Positions 10,444 to 20,245 of a stretch of DNA of 64,000 nt are shown here, in pieces (position 1 is the stretch's first letter; each line of letters opens with the position of its first letter). A model generated the notes under the pieces. That model did not search any database. It saw only the letters and a program-made list of their open reading frames with translations, and was not told the origin of the DNA. The stretch covers positions 62,001 to 126,000 of the forward strand of contig CAWKFA010000005.1 of NCBI GenBank assembly GCA_963848825.1, given 5' to 3'. A program made the translations under genes and the position numbers. Source of the stretch: CAVVSQ01 sp963848825. Lineage in GTDB: Bacteria; Planctomycetota; Planctomycetia; Gemmatales; Gemmataceae.

Positions 10444-11686
10444 GGCTGTTGTTGCCCCCTGTTCCCCTGCCGGCTTGCCCGGCAGGAAACAAAGGTCTGT
10501 AGCTAAAAAGCGTGAACCCACAAGCCCCGGTTCCCCTGCCAGCTTGCCTGGCAGGAAACAAAGGTCTGTAGCTAAAAAGCGTGAACCCACAAGCCCCTGT
10601 TCCCCTGCCGGCTTGCCCGGCAGGAAACAAAGGTCTGTAGCTAAAAAGCGTGAACCCACAAGCCCCGGTTCCCCTGCCGGCTCGCCCGGCAGGAAACAAA
10701 GGTCGGTAGCTAAAAAACGTGAACCCACAAGCCCCGGTTCCCCTGCCGGCTCGCCCGGCAGGAAACAAAGGTCGGTAGCTAAAAAACGTGAACCCACAAA
10801 AACGCGTTCCCCTGCCGGCTTGCCCGGCAGGAAACAAAGGTCTGTAGCTACGACCTACTTCGCCGGTCCATATCCCGGCGCCGGACTCGCCGTCTGCCGC
10901 CAGATGCTTGGTTGCCCACAACAACCCGCGCGTGACCAGGGTAAGATAGCGCTCATCTTCCACGGTTTGGTTATTGTGGCCCAGCGTGGTGCAAAACACC
11001 GGCGTTTTGCCGTTATAGGTGTTCGTCCATGTCACCACGCAATCATTTTTACCTTGCTTCCCACGCGTCAACGGCTCCGCGCTATCCAGAAGCTTGCCGC
11101 TGAAATTGTTGTAGAGCTCTTCCTTGATCGTTTGCCAGTTTTCCATGCCCCTGGTGATGGCGTGGTCCTTGCTGACAAAGGCCAGATCAATGGGCAACTG
11201 CGCGCCGTGGCCGGTCGAAAGGAGGCCCGTGAACTCCACCCACGGCGTAACCTTGGGGAAACCCTCGCTCTTGTAAGCATGCATGGCGCAATGCAGGACG
11301 ACGGCCGGCAAGCCAGCGCGGTGCGGTTCGAGAATACGGTTGATGAGGGCCAGGTCCTTCACGTCTCCCGAGCACTCATCATGCACGATCACGTCAAACC
11401 CCTTGGCCCAGCCGGGATCGCCATAAACCGGATTGAGGTGCTTTTTCGTGGTGTCCGGGTCGTAGGCGACAGTGATGTCCACATTGGCCCGCGCCGTGAT
11501 GCCCTTACTCAGAATGTCTTTTTGCTTGGCGTAATCGTGACAGCAGCCGCCGATCACCAGCAAGGCACGAATCGGTTTGCTAGCCGGTTGCGTTTTGCCG
11601 ACGGCCGGCTTCTCCTGGCCCATGCTCGACGTAAAGGGCAGCAGCATAGCCGATACGATCAGACCGGCGAAGAGGATGGCTCGCAT
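10433..11686 (-). CDS. Secreted ThuA-domain (trehalose-utilisation-like) protein with repeat tail
   Basis: Start at 11686 is supported by GGGGAGAAG five bases upstream and by the signal peptide MRAILFAGLIVSAMLLPFTS; a longer frame opens at 11719. The ThuA-like/glutamine-amidotransferase-like fold is seen in IRALLVIGGCCHDY, FDVIVHDECSGD, AGLPAVVLHCAMHAYKS, VTPWVEFTGLLSTGHGAQ, FVSKDHAITRGME and TPVFCTTLGHNN. Function is likely periplasmic and carbohydrate-related, but ThuA-family activities are poorly defined. The usual end is near LLWATKHLAADGE; beyond it about 130 residues are encoded by six 69-bp tandem hairpin repeats, each giving a 23-residue unit containing SYRPLFPAG and GACGFT. This tail appears to have been acquired by repeat expansion over the original stop. 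Confidence 0.82.
   Translation of the reverse strand: MRAILFAGLIVSAMLLPFTSSMGQEKPAVGKTQPASKPIRALLVIGGCCHDYAKQKDILSKGITARANVDITVAYDPDTTKKHLNPVYGDPGWAKGFDVIVHDECSGDVKDLALINRILEPHRAGLPAVVLHCAMHAYKSEGFPKVTPWVEFTGLLSTGHGAQLPIDLAFVSKDHAITRGMENWQTIKEELYNNFSGKLLDSAEPLTRGKQGKNDCVVTWTNTYNGKTPVFCTTLGHNNQTVEDERYLTLVTRGLLWATKHLAADGESGAGIWTGEVGRSYRPLFPAGQAGRGTRFCGFTFFSYRPLFPAGRAGRGTGACGFTFFSYRPLFPAGRAGRGTGACGFTLFSYRPLFPAGQAGRGTGACGFTLFSYRPLFPARQAGRGTGACGFTLFSYRPLFPAGQAGRGTGGNNSPVG
10456..10850. repeat. Six tandem 69-bp repeats, each with a hairpin
   Basis: The unit start AGGAAACAAAGGTC recurs at 10484, 10553, 10622, 10691, 10760 and 10829, exactly 69 bp apart. Each unit carries a CCTGCCGG...CCGGCAGG stem. 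As 69 is a multiple of three, the array stays open in the frame of the ThuA-like gene and codes for a 23-aa repeat. Units differ by a few substitutions (for example CTTG or CTCG in the loop, GTCTG or GTCGG). Confidence 0.93.
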
Positions 11687-11950
11687 GTAACTTCTCCCCA
11701 TTGTTTGACGCAGGCGCAAGTTTTTGGCCTCACATTAACATATCGTTTTCACGGGCACGCAGCGCAGGCAGGGAGAGGGTGATTTGGTTTGCCGTGTTAA
11801 TCCGTGATCCTGAAAAAATCTTAAGACGACCCTTATGATGCCGATTGGAGCGTTTATAATGTATAGGTAGTAAGAACTCAGTCAATTGCGTTCCGATATG
11901 CCGCGGCCGTGTCCGAGTTATTCGTGCCGGAGAGCGGAGGCATGAAACCT

Positions 11951-13432
11951 TTACGGACACAAAGCAATAGAAAAAACTGCGGCCTGCCAGGATGCCAGAT
12001 CGAGAAACAATCCGCGGCCCAAGAGATCATCGCCATGCCAATCGTACGAGGCGGCGGTGAGCTGATCTTGGAAGCGCCATTTTTTGCCCGCAAGGTCTGC
12101 GAACGGCACGCGGACATGGCACTGGCTCTGGTTGGCAGCGTAGTTCACGGCGACGACGAGACGCTCGCCCTTGGCGCCTTGCCAGGCAAAGACCACGAAG
12201 CAATCATGGGTCCAGTTGCCGTCCCACCCCGGAGTGCATTCCAGAAGCTGCGGTTGTCCGTCGCGAAACGGTGGCTGACGCAATATCGCGAGAAGGCGCT
12301 CGTAGAAATCGTTCAGATCCTGGTCCAACGGTTCGTTCGGTCCTCTTGAGAGATGGGGCGAGATCCGCTTCTTTCGGCCTTCGAATTGGCCCTGGTGGAA
12401 GAATCGGAGTCCCGGCGACAAGAATGTAATGACGGCGGCGGCCTTGTGAATGTCCGGAGCGAAAGTCGCGGCGGCTCGCGGCTCATCGTGGTTTTCCAGG
12501 AAACGGGCCAGCTTGTCCTGGTAGTCGAGACCCGCGTGAAAGTGGTCACGCACCGGGCGGGCGTGATGCTCGCGCAGGCGGTCGTAAAGCCGCTTGTCGT
12601 AGGCGTAATCGAAACCCTGTTGCTGGAGTGTCCATTCCATATCCCAGTAGACCTCAGCCATGAAGAGGAAGCCAGGGACTTGCTCGCGCACCCGTTGGAT
12701 TGCCGTCGGCCAGAAGAGCGGCGCACGCTGACCCCAGGTGCGTTCGAAGACTTCTGGCAAGATCAGCATGGCCATGTCGCACCGGAGGCCGTCGCACTGG
12801 CTGGTGATTTTCAGGAGTACGTCAATCATCGCCTCCTGAGTGACTGGATTGGCATAGTTGAGCTGGAGCGTGTCGGGCCAGCCGGAGAAGTACGGATCGC
12901 GACCGTAGGCGAAGAGCATGTTGCCGGCCTTGCGATTGACCCAGATGTAATTCTGAGGTGCGCGGGCGAGGTCGAGTTCGGTGCCGCGGACGAAGTGCTC
13001 GGGATGGGTTTCGATCCAAGGATGCCCTAAGCCCATATGGTTGGGGACGAAATCGAGCATGAGCTTGAGACCGCGTTTCTTCAGGCGCTCGCGCAGTCGA
13101 GCGAGGGCGGCGTCCCCGCCAAAATCGGTGTGGACCGTGTACCCGGTGATGGCGAAACCGGAGCCGGTAATGTCTTCATCGGACAAATCGGGCAGCGTTT
13201 CATGGAATCCTCGGCGCCATTCGGGATTGCTGCGTGAGATCTTCTGCGCCTCGGGGCCCGTTTGCCATACGCTCAGGAACCAGACCCAGTCGAACCCTTT
13301 CAAAGCGAGCGAATCGAGTTCGGCGTCGGGAATGTCGTCCAGTGTGGCGCGGCGGCCCAGGACGCCCGACACCTCGGTAAGCCAGACCCACGTATTGATC
13401 TGGTAAAGCACAGGATAGCGAAGAGATTTCAT
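11951..13432 (-). CDS. GH13 alpha-amylase-family glycosidase
   Basis: 493 aa, uninterrupted. All four GH13 signature regions are visible: region I LMLDFVPNHMGLGHP, region II GLRCDMAML with the nucleophile Asp, region III FMAEVYWDMEW with the acid/base Glu, and region IV FLENHDEPRA. The N terminus starts directly in the barrel (YPVLYQINTWVWLTE) and there is no signal peptide, so the enzyme is cytoplasmic. The C-terminal beta domain ends near QAAVFSIALCP. It acts on alpha-glucosidic linkages; the exact substrate (maltodextrin, trehalose-type or sucrose-type) cannot be read from the sequence. Together with the GH63-like enzyme downstream it suggests an alpha-glucan or compatible-solute locus. 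Confidence 0.92.
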   Translation of the reverse strand: MKSLRYPVLYQINTWVWLTEVSGVLGRRATLDDIPDAELDSLALKGFDWVWFLSVWQTGPEAQKISRSNPEWRRGFHETLPDLSDEDITGSGFAITGYTVHTDFGGDAALARLRERLKKRGLKLMLDFVPNHMGLGHPWIETHPEHFVRGTELDLARAPQNYIWVNRKAGNMLFAYGRDPYFSGWPDTLQLNYANPVTQEAMIDVLLKITSQCDGLRCDMAMLILPEVFERTWGQRAPLFWPTAIQRVREQVPGFLFMAEVYWDMEWTLQQQGFDYAYDKRLYDRLREHHARPVRDHFHAGLDYQDKLARFLENHDEPRAAATFAPDIHKAAAVITFLSPGLRFFHQGQFEGRKKRISPHLSRGPNEPLDQDLNDFYERLLAILRQPPFRDGQPQLLECTPGWDGNWTHDCFVVFAWQGAKGERLVVAVNYAANQSQCHVRVPFADLAGKKWRFQDQLTAASYDWHGDDLLGRGLFLDLASWQAAVFSIALCP

Positions 13433-13586
13433 TGCGGTTACCTTTTGTAGATAGTTCGCCGCTCAAATGAACAATCGGGCAAACGCGCCTGCCCAGATCA
13501 AAAACAGAATCGCCCCTTTCATTCATTGCAAGAATTCCCTCTACAAACCTATGAAACGAATAAAATGCATTTAACTACTGCCAGGT

Positions 13587-15689
13587 CTATCGATAGAACC
13601 AGGTGATTTCATAAGTATAGCCGGCCTTTTCGGACACCATTTTGTAAGCGAGGATCGTGGAATCGTCCGCCAGATACTCCGTGAATCCCTTGACCGCTTC
13701 CGCCGTTCTGGGTTTTCCTGTTTCGTATCGAAGGATGCGAAAGCTCAGGTAGTCCTTTCCTTGGGGCATCAAGAACCACCGAGTCACTTCCGCGGTGTCA
13801 GCGTCGGAATGAAATGAAATCGTACTCGAACCGTCGGCGCGTTGCAAAAATAGGCCCGGTGAATAATGTTCGTAAATGACATCCACAATGTCACCAGCCG
13901 GAACTTTCTGGAAATCCACATTTGCCTCGAAGCGACACAATTTCTCCCCCGGGATCGGGCTGTCCACATACGTCATGCGTAGTTTTGGCTGGAGCGGCTG
14001 CCGCGGAAACCGCACTTGCGTCTTGGGGCTCGTGGCGAGTAAACCGATTCGAAGTTGGTTGGTGCCATTGTTCTCGGGCTTCTTGAGTACCTTCACGCGC
14101 CGATAGCCATAAACCAAGGAGGCGGTGTCAGTCATACCGGTCCCGTCGGGGTTCCAAGGCCGCAAGTCCAGGATGCGCGAATCCTGGAGGATCTCGAAAC
14201 CCGTGAAATCCAACTCGTCGAGCTTGTTCACTTCCGTGGCGGCCTCGCCTTTCCAGAGCGGCATCGGGCCATCCAGGAGGCGTGTCATAATCTCGAAATC
14301 CATACTCCCCTGGGAGATCGATTGGATGAGTCGGTTGGCGCGATGAGAATGCTGGTATTGTCGAATCACGAGGTACGGTAAAAGAAACAGCAGAGGGACC
14401 AAAATGGGCACGTAAACATAGGACGTCCAATCGCGGTAATCCAGCAAGGTGCTCCAAATGCGCCGCGGCGCCGAGCGCTGGAGCGTCCGTGCTTTGCGCG
14501 TGACCTGTGCCGGCTCATGGCCAGGCCCAATGGCGGCCGACACGGCGGATGCCGCTCCGTGCGCCTCGGGAATCGGATCCCACGGCGCGTTAGCCGGCAG
14601 ATCGGCGCCGAACAGGTCGGAGGCGCGCTCGACAGGCCTTGCGGCCGACACAATAGCCGTGCCGGACCAGGCTGCTGATTTCGAGCGGCGAAAAGCGATC
14701 AAGGTCGGTGCGAATCTTGGCCGTGTGCCGCTGAATCTCCGGATGCAAGGCGGTCGGATCGTCTTGCGGCTGCACCACCTCGGTGATACGGGCGAAAACG
14801 AAGCCGGTAGTATCCTTGAACGTTTCGTTCTCCAGTTGCCAGACCCGATCCATCAGGATGTCGCTGGCGCGCATGGCGGTGCGGATCAGTCCGCCCGCGC
14901 GCTGGCTGCCCTGAATTTCGAACGGCTTGCCGACATCGCTGACGAGGACGCCATCAAGCGTACATTTCTCAGCCAGGAGCAATGGCTCCAGGCAGCGGAA
15001 CATGCGGACGCCGAGATTGTCGAAGACGCCGCCGTCGGTGTACGCCTGGCGGCCGAACTCGCCGTCGCTGGCTCCGACAACCGCTCCCGTAAGTTCGACC
15101 GGCGGGAAGAAGCCGGGGAAGGCCGACGACGCGGTGACGGCCATCGGCACCGTGGCCAGCCCGATGTGAAGGTGGTCCATGCGAAAGGCGCGTCCCGGTT
15201 GCCGGCGGATCATCAATAGCCCGTTGCGATTGAAAGAGCACAGACAGCCTTCGCTCAGGTTGGTGGTCAGGAGATGCAGTTGCGGGCTTTCAGGCAACTG
15301 GAACAAAGTCGTGTCGCCATAGAGATATTTCTCGTAGTGGTATTCCAGAAGCCCGGTGCGCGTCAGCTTGCGATTCGAGAACCCCAGCAAGCCTGCGCGG
15401 CCAGCGCAACGCGTAGGCCAGCGGAAAGCGCCGCGTGATCCGATTGCGAACGTCGAGGCGAACGAAGGCCAGCAGCTCGGACGCTACCGCAGTCGAACTC
15501 GCTGTCCGAGCCGTTGTAGCGGCCCCAGTTGAGTGCAAGATGGGCGGCGAAGATGCTGCCACCCGACACCGAAGTGATGTGGGTCACGTTTGGCAGAATC
15601 TTGGCGTCGCGCAGAAAGCGGACCAGGCCGAGGTGATACAAGCTCGCGCGGAATCCACCACCGGAAAGGGCGAGCCCAATCTTCTTCAT
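13587..15689 (-). CDS. Patatin-like phospholipase with C-terminal membrane/extra domain (three frameshifts)
   Basis: Starts MKKIGLALSGGGFRASLYHLG, with the oxyanion loop SGGGFRA, then the nucleophile motif SVSGGS and the catalytic Asp in TDGGVFDNLG, that is, a complete patatin Ser-Asp dyad. Frame changes are needed at about 15495, 15385 and 14635. The third piece, from about 14635 to 13587, adds about 350 residues: one strong hydrophobic helix (YVYVPILVPLLFLLPYLVI), then a beta-rich domain with no motif I can name. Patatins hydrolyse membrane lipids; the membrane anchor suggests action at the envelope. A frame opens at 15776, but the methionine at 15689 is the family start. Confidence 0.82.
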
Positions 15690-15794
15690 GGGAAACTCAT
15701 GCACTGCGAGGACGTGCGAATCAGCCGCGTGTGGGAGACGGCTGTTCGTTGGATGGTTCAACCAGCATACCGGCATATTACCCGAGAGTCCAAG

Positions 15795-18520
15795 CTATTT
15801 GCCGGCGCCGGCCAACTGGTTACTCTTGGTCTTGTTCACGTCGGTGACCGCCATCTTGCCGAGTTGGAGCACTTGCTCGGCCGTGGTCGTCGCGAACAGA
15901 TGCATGCCGCGTGCGGCGATGCCGGTCCAGCCGGTCTGATGGCTGGCGCCAAGGCCTGCTCCGTTGTCGCCGTGGAAGTATTCGTAGAACAGGATCAGAT
16001 CGCGCCAGTGCGGATCGTTCTGGAATTTCTGCGGAGCCGCCATAAACCGGCCGCCGTCCGTCTTTGCCCTTGAGAAAGATGTTGGCAAGTCGGTTGGAAA
16101 TTTCTTCGGCCACCTGGTAAAGAGTCATCAGGCGCCCGGAGCCGGTTGGACATTCCACCTTGAAATCGTCGCCGTAGTAGCCGTAGTACTGTAACAACGC
16201 TCGGATAATCAAGCCGTTGACCGGCATCCAGATGGGACCGCGCCAGTTGGAGTTGCCGCCGAACATACCGGTGTCGGATTCGGCCGGCAGATACGCGACC
16301 CGATATTCCTGGCCGCCGGCGTTGAAGACGTACGGATGTTCGGCATGGAACCGCGACAGCGAGCGGATGCCAAACTCGCTGAGGAATTCGTTCTCGTCGA
16401 GCATTTTGGCCAGCACACGGCGGAGCTTGTGCTCGTCAAGAATCGAGGCGAGATGGCGTCCGGCGACGCCGGTCTTGCGTGGGTCGTGGATCGACTCGAT
16501 AATCTCGGGCCGTGCCGCGAGGAAGTATTGCAGGCGCTCCGCAAGCTCGGGGTATTTTTTCAACAGGGCCCCGTCGAAGGTCGAGGCCGCGCACAGGGGC
16601 AACAGCCCTACCATCGACCGCACTTTGAGCCGTTGGCTTTGTCCGTTGGGCAAGCGCAACACGTCATAGAAGAAGCCGTCCTCCTCGTCCCACATGCCCG
16701 TGTCGCCGCCCAACTGAGACATGGACGAGGCGATCCACAGGAAGTGCTCGACGAACTTGACCGCCATCTCGGCATAATCCGCGTCGGTTTTCGCCAATTC
16801 CACGGCGATTTCGAGCATGTTCTGGCAAAACAGGGCCATCCAGGCGGTGCCGTCGGCCTGCTCCAGGTAGCCGCCGGTCGGCAGCGGGGCGCTGCGATCG
16901 AAGACGCCGATATTGTCGAGGCCCAGGAAGCCGCCTTCAAAGATGTTCCGCCCAGAGCGATCTTTGCGGTTGACCCACCAGGTGAAATTGAGGAGCAGCT
17001 TCTGGAAGCTGCTCTTGAGCCATTCCTTGTCCCCTTCGCCCCGTTTTGGCCAGTTCCAGCGTATAGGTGAATATCGTGGACCAGGCATGCACCGGCGGAT
17101 TGACATCGCCGAAATTCCACTCATAGGCCGGCATTTGGCCGTTGGGGTGCATGTAGCGCTCGCGCAGCATCAGCTTCAGTTGTTGCTTGCCGAAATCGGG
17201 ATCGACCAGCGTCAGCGCGATGACATGGAAGGCAAGGTCCCATGCCGCGTACCAGGGGTATTCCCACTTGTCCGGCATGGAGATGATGTCGCCGTTGTAC
17301 ATGTGGTGCCAGCTGATCGTTGCGCGGGCGCCTGCTTGCGATTGTGCCTTGAACGGGTCGGAACCGCGCTCTTCGAGCCACTTGTCCACATCGTAGTGAT
17401 AGAACTGCTTGCTCCAAAGCATGCCCGCGAGCGCCTGGCGCATGACGTTGGTCTGGTCGGCGTTGAGCGAACGCGGAATGACCGTGTCGTAGAACTGGTC
17501 GGCTTCCTTGTGACGGATCGCGAGAACATCGTCGAAATCGCTGAAGGTGCCGATCTTGCCGGCGAGCGTCAGAGTCGCGACAGACGCAGTCGAATCACAT
17601 GGCTGCCGCCGGCTTGAACGGTCACGTGATAATGCACAGCAGCCTTCGTCCCTTTTTGCTCCGGATTGACGGCGTCTTTTTGGCCATGGACAATGTAGTC
17701 GTTGATGCTGTCCTTGACATAAGGAGTGCGATTGGGAACGCCGAAGATGCGCTGCGTGTTGGTCTCGTTTTCCGTGAAGAGGAGCGTCGGCGTCCCTTCG
17801 CAGTAAAGGTAGCGTTCGCTCAATTTCGGATGGACCGCTTTGATCGCGTCGCCGACGCGTTGCAAGCTCGGCCTGTCGGTGACGTCGCGCCCAAGACCAT
17901 TGATTGCGAAACCACAGCGTCGGCAGGACGTGCAATTCGGCCGCCTCCGGACCACGATTGTGGATGGTGATCTGAATCAGGATGTCTTCGGGAGAGTCCT
18001 TGGCGTATTCGACGAACACGTCAAAATAGCGATTCTCGTCGAAGACGCCGGTGTCGAGCAGCTCATACTCGAACTCGTTACGGCTGCGGCCCTTGCTGGT
18101 GTCAACGAGGCTTGCGTAAGGGAACGGCGCCTGCGGATACTTGTAAAGGTACTTCATGTACGAATGCGTCGGCGTGCTGTCGAGGTAGAAGTAGTACTCC
18201 TTGACGTCTTCGCCGTGATTGCTTTCGCTGTTGGTCAGGCCGAAAAGACGCTCCTTGAGGATGGGATCTCGACCGTTCCAAAGGGCGAGTGCGAAGCAGA
18301 GCCGTTGCTTGTCGTCGGAGATGCCGGCAATGCCGTCCTCGCCCCAGCGATAGGCGCGGCTGCGGGCTTGATCATGGGTGAAATAGTCCCAGGCGTTGCC
18401 GCCCTCGCTGTAATCCTCGCGAACTGTTCCCCACTGGCGTTCGCTCAGGTAGGGGCCCCACTTTTTCCACAGGGTTTTTTGCGTTCGTGCGTCTTCGAGT
18501 CGGGCTTGTTCAGCGGTCAT
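15795..18520 (-). CDS. GH63-like (MGH1-type) glucosidase (about four frameshifts)
   Basis: About 905 aa once frames are joined near 17905, 17575, 17060 and 16050. It starts MTAEQARLEDARTQKTLWKKWGPYLSERQWGTVREDYS and contains FTHDQARSRAYRWGEDGIAGISD, WHHMYNGDIISMPDKWEYPW, WAAWDLAFH-type (WYAAWDLAFHVIAL), FLGLDNIGVFDRS, FGGNSNWRGPIWMPVN and, in the last frame, FYEYFHGDNGAGLGASHQTGWTG. These are the (alpha/alpha)6-barrel blocks of bacterial GH63-like enzymes, with acidic residues in the D...NWRGPIW and EYFHGD regions. No signal peptide. A 69-aa protein is encoded just upstream and is probably co-transcribed. Confidence 0.88.
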
Positions 18521-18532
18521 GCTTCACCTTGT

Positions 18533-18742
18533 TCAGGTCGGCAGACCGAGCATGTACTTGTAATGCCCGGGCACGGGCTCTAGCTCGGTCTCGTCATTTG
18601 GGTAATAAGGCTGTCGCTGGTTCCAGGGATTCTCGTCGAAACTCGGCACTGCCCAGAGATTTCCCTCCGGGTCGAGCACAATCCATTGCTGATTGGAACG
18701 ATCAACAAACAGCGCAAAGGCACACCTCCGTAATGCGAGCAT
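18533..18742 (-). CDS. Small conserved-looking hypothetical protein
   Basis: 69 aa, start supported by AAAGGAG about six bases before the ATG at 18742. The sequence (FVDRSNQQWIVLDPEGNLWAVP...) is rich in Trp, Tyr and Pro and looks like a compact beta fold; I do not recognise a family. It ends 12 bp before the GH63-like gene on the same strand, so it is likely the first gene of that transcript. Confidence 0.6.
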   Translation of the reverse strand: MLALRRCAFALFVDRSNQQWIVLDPEGNLWAVPSFDENPWNQRQPYYPNDETELEPVPGHYKYMLGLPT

Positions 18743-18821
18743 AAATGTACTCCTTTGTAGGTCTCGGGCTGCGGCCTATTTTCCGTCTTCTGCGCCCTTT
18801 TGGGACTTTGTCGAATCGAAT

Positions 18822-19151
18822 TTAACGGATAGTGCGCATAATGCGTGAACCAGCGAATATCCGATAAAAGGAGGAGTATCGACTGTATGGATAATCAGGG
18901 AAGAAGCCGTGTTGTCCAATCCGCAAGGTTCCCACGGCAACATAGGGATCCGCTTGGAAGTGAATCAACAGGCCGACCGCGACTGGCGGAACCAACAGAT
19001 AGCTTGCGAGCGCCGCCTTCGTTACCGACTTCCAATCCTTGGCGACCAACAGCACATCGGCAAATGTTACGCCAAGCCCGCTGGCCACCATCATCTCGAA
19101 CAAGGTAACCTAGGCAACAAGGTTAGTCAGTTGCTTCAGTTGCTCTGGCAT
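18822..19151 (-). pseudogene. Remnant of a bile acid:Na+ symporter (BASS)-family transporter
   Basis: From ATG 19151 the frame reads MPEQLKQLTNLVA, then a TAG, then VTLFEMMVASGLGVTFADVLL and ALASYLLVPPVAVGLLIHFQ, the first two membrane helices of a BASS/arsenite-type transporter. After AVGTL the sequence departs from the family and stops. It is therefore both interrupted by a nonsense codon (CAG to TAG would restore VAQVTLFEM) and truncated to about 100 of about 330 residues. It lies at the 3' end of the DyP gene run. Confidence 0.6.
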
Positions 19152-19210
19152 CATGTTTCCCTCGGCGAGATCACTCACGCGCGCGGCACACTTCCCGACG
19201 ATGGAGCGCC

Positions 19211-20227
19211 TCACATGTTCGCCATATTGCTCCAGAATCGCGCCAAGCTTTCGGTGCCGCCAAACAAGGTCGTGAAGTTGGTTGAGTCCACGAGCAGGAC
19301 ATCGCCGCCGCGCTTGCCGCCTGGCGGCATCCAGAGACAGCAGTTGAATTCCCGATTGCCAGCCGCTGTGAATGGGTGCGGCCGAGACAGATCGGCGGGC
19401 TGACTGGCCAGCAAACGAATTGACTTCGTGTCCGCAGTCGTCAGTGCATAGTGGGGCAGATGCAAATGAAAGTTGAAGGTGGTCACACCGTTCAGCAAGC
19501 CAAGTTTGTCCAGCTCTCGATTGACGGTCAAGGGCGCAATCTCCTTGGTTCCCTCGACGACGGCAGGCCTCAGTCCGAACTGATTGAGCACGGGCACTTC
19601 GAGTGCTTTCATCAGCGAGCGCGTGTACTGGCTGAAGCGCTGCTGGCGTGGCACGAGTTCATCGCCATGGTGCTTGTACTCCATCTGGCGCTGCTTCATG
19701 TCGGCGGTGAAGCCCACGTCGTGATGCGGCGCCAGTAGCAGGCACGTGCCTTCCCGCTTGAGCCAGTCCCGGATGGCGTCTATTTCCCCCTTGTCCGCTT
19801 CTTGCTCCGACACGAGGTGGTCCAGGCCGAACACCATCAAGGTGTCGGTATCCGCGAGAACTCGTTCGTCAATGGGCAGCTTGTACCCTGCCTGGTCGAT
19901 GCGCTGATAAACAGCCACGGGATGACCAGTCGTCTCGCCGACGATCTGCTGGAAGGCGAGGGTGGAACGATGGAACAGCTCCAACGTACCGGCGATGCCC
20001 TGCAGGAAATTCATCTTGTCCCACTCAGAGCCCTCAAAGCTTGGCCAGGCAACCCGACGGACCTCGGTCATGGTCGAAAACCGATTGTCCAGGTCAGCCA
20101 ATTCGCGGTTCGCTTCCCACGGATAGCTCCAGGTCCAGTAGATGCTAAAACGGCGCTTGCCTGCCGTGTACGGTCGCGAAATTTGGTTTTGGTTATATGT
20201 TCGCCCAAGCTGCTTTGGTGCGCTCAT
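19211..20227 (-). CDS. Hypothetical protein with glutamine-amidotransferase-like fold signals
   Basis: 338 aa, uninterrupted, no signal peptide. Alternating strands and helices such as DTLMVFGLDHL, EIDAIRDWLKREGTCLLLAPHHDVGF and GGDVLLVDSTNFT recall class I GATase-like/ThuA-type domains, but no catalytic Cys triad is evident. It starts 18 bp after the DyP peroxidase gene and is surely in the same transcript. Role unknown; an accessory or substrate-handling function for the peroxidase module is possible but unproven. Confidence 0.7.
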   Translation of the reverse strand: MSAPKQLGRTYNQNQISRPYTAGKRRFSIYWTWSYPWEANRELADLDNRFSTMTEVRRVAWPSFEGSEWDKMNFLQGIAGTLELFHRSTLAFQQIVGETTGHPVAVYQRIDQAGYKLPIDERVLADTDTLMVFGLDHLVSEQEADKGEIDAIRDWLKREGTCLLLAPHHDVGFTADMKQRQMEYKHHGDELVPRQQRFSQYTRSLMKALEVPVLNQFGLRPAVVEGTKEIAPLTVNRELDKLGLLNGVTTFNFHLHLPHYALTTADTKSIRLLASQPADLSRPHPFTAAGNREFNCCLWMPPGGKRGGDVLLVDSTNFTTLFGGTESLARFWSNMANM

Positions 20228-20245
20228 TGGATCATCCCCTTGTTG

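Noticed and set aside
10484..10850. CRISPR array
   Set aside because: The 69-bp units are contiguous near-identical tandem repeats without unique spacers, and no cas genes are present.
10475..11782. Plus-strand 435-codon ORF with KKREPTSPGSPAG-like repeats
   Set aside because: It is the complement of the ThuA-like gene and its 69-bp repeats; the ThuA motifs, signal peptide and ribosome-binding site are on the minus strand.
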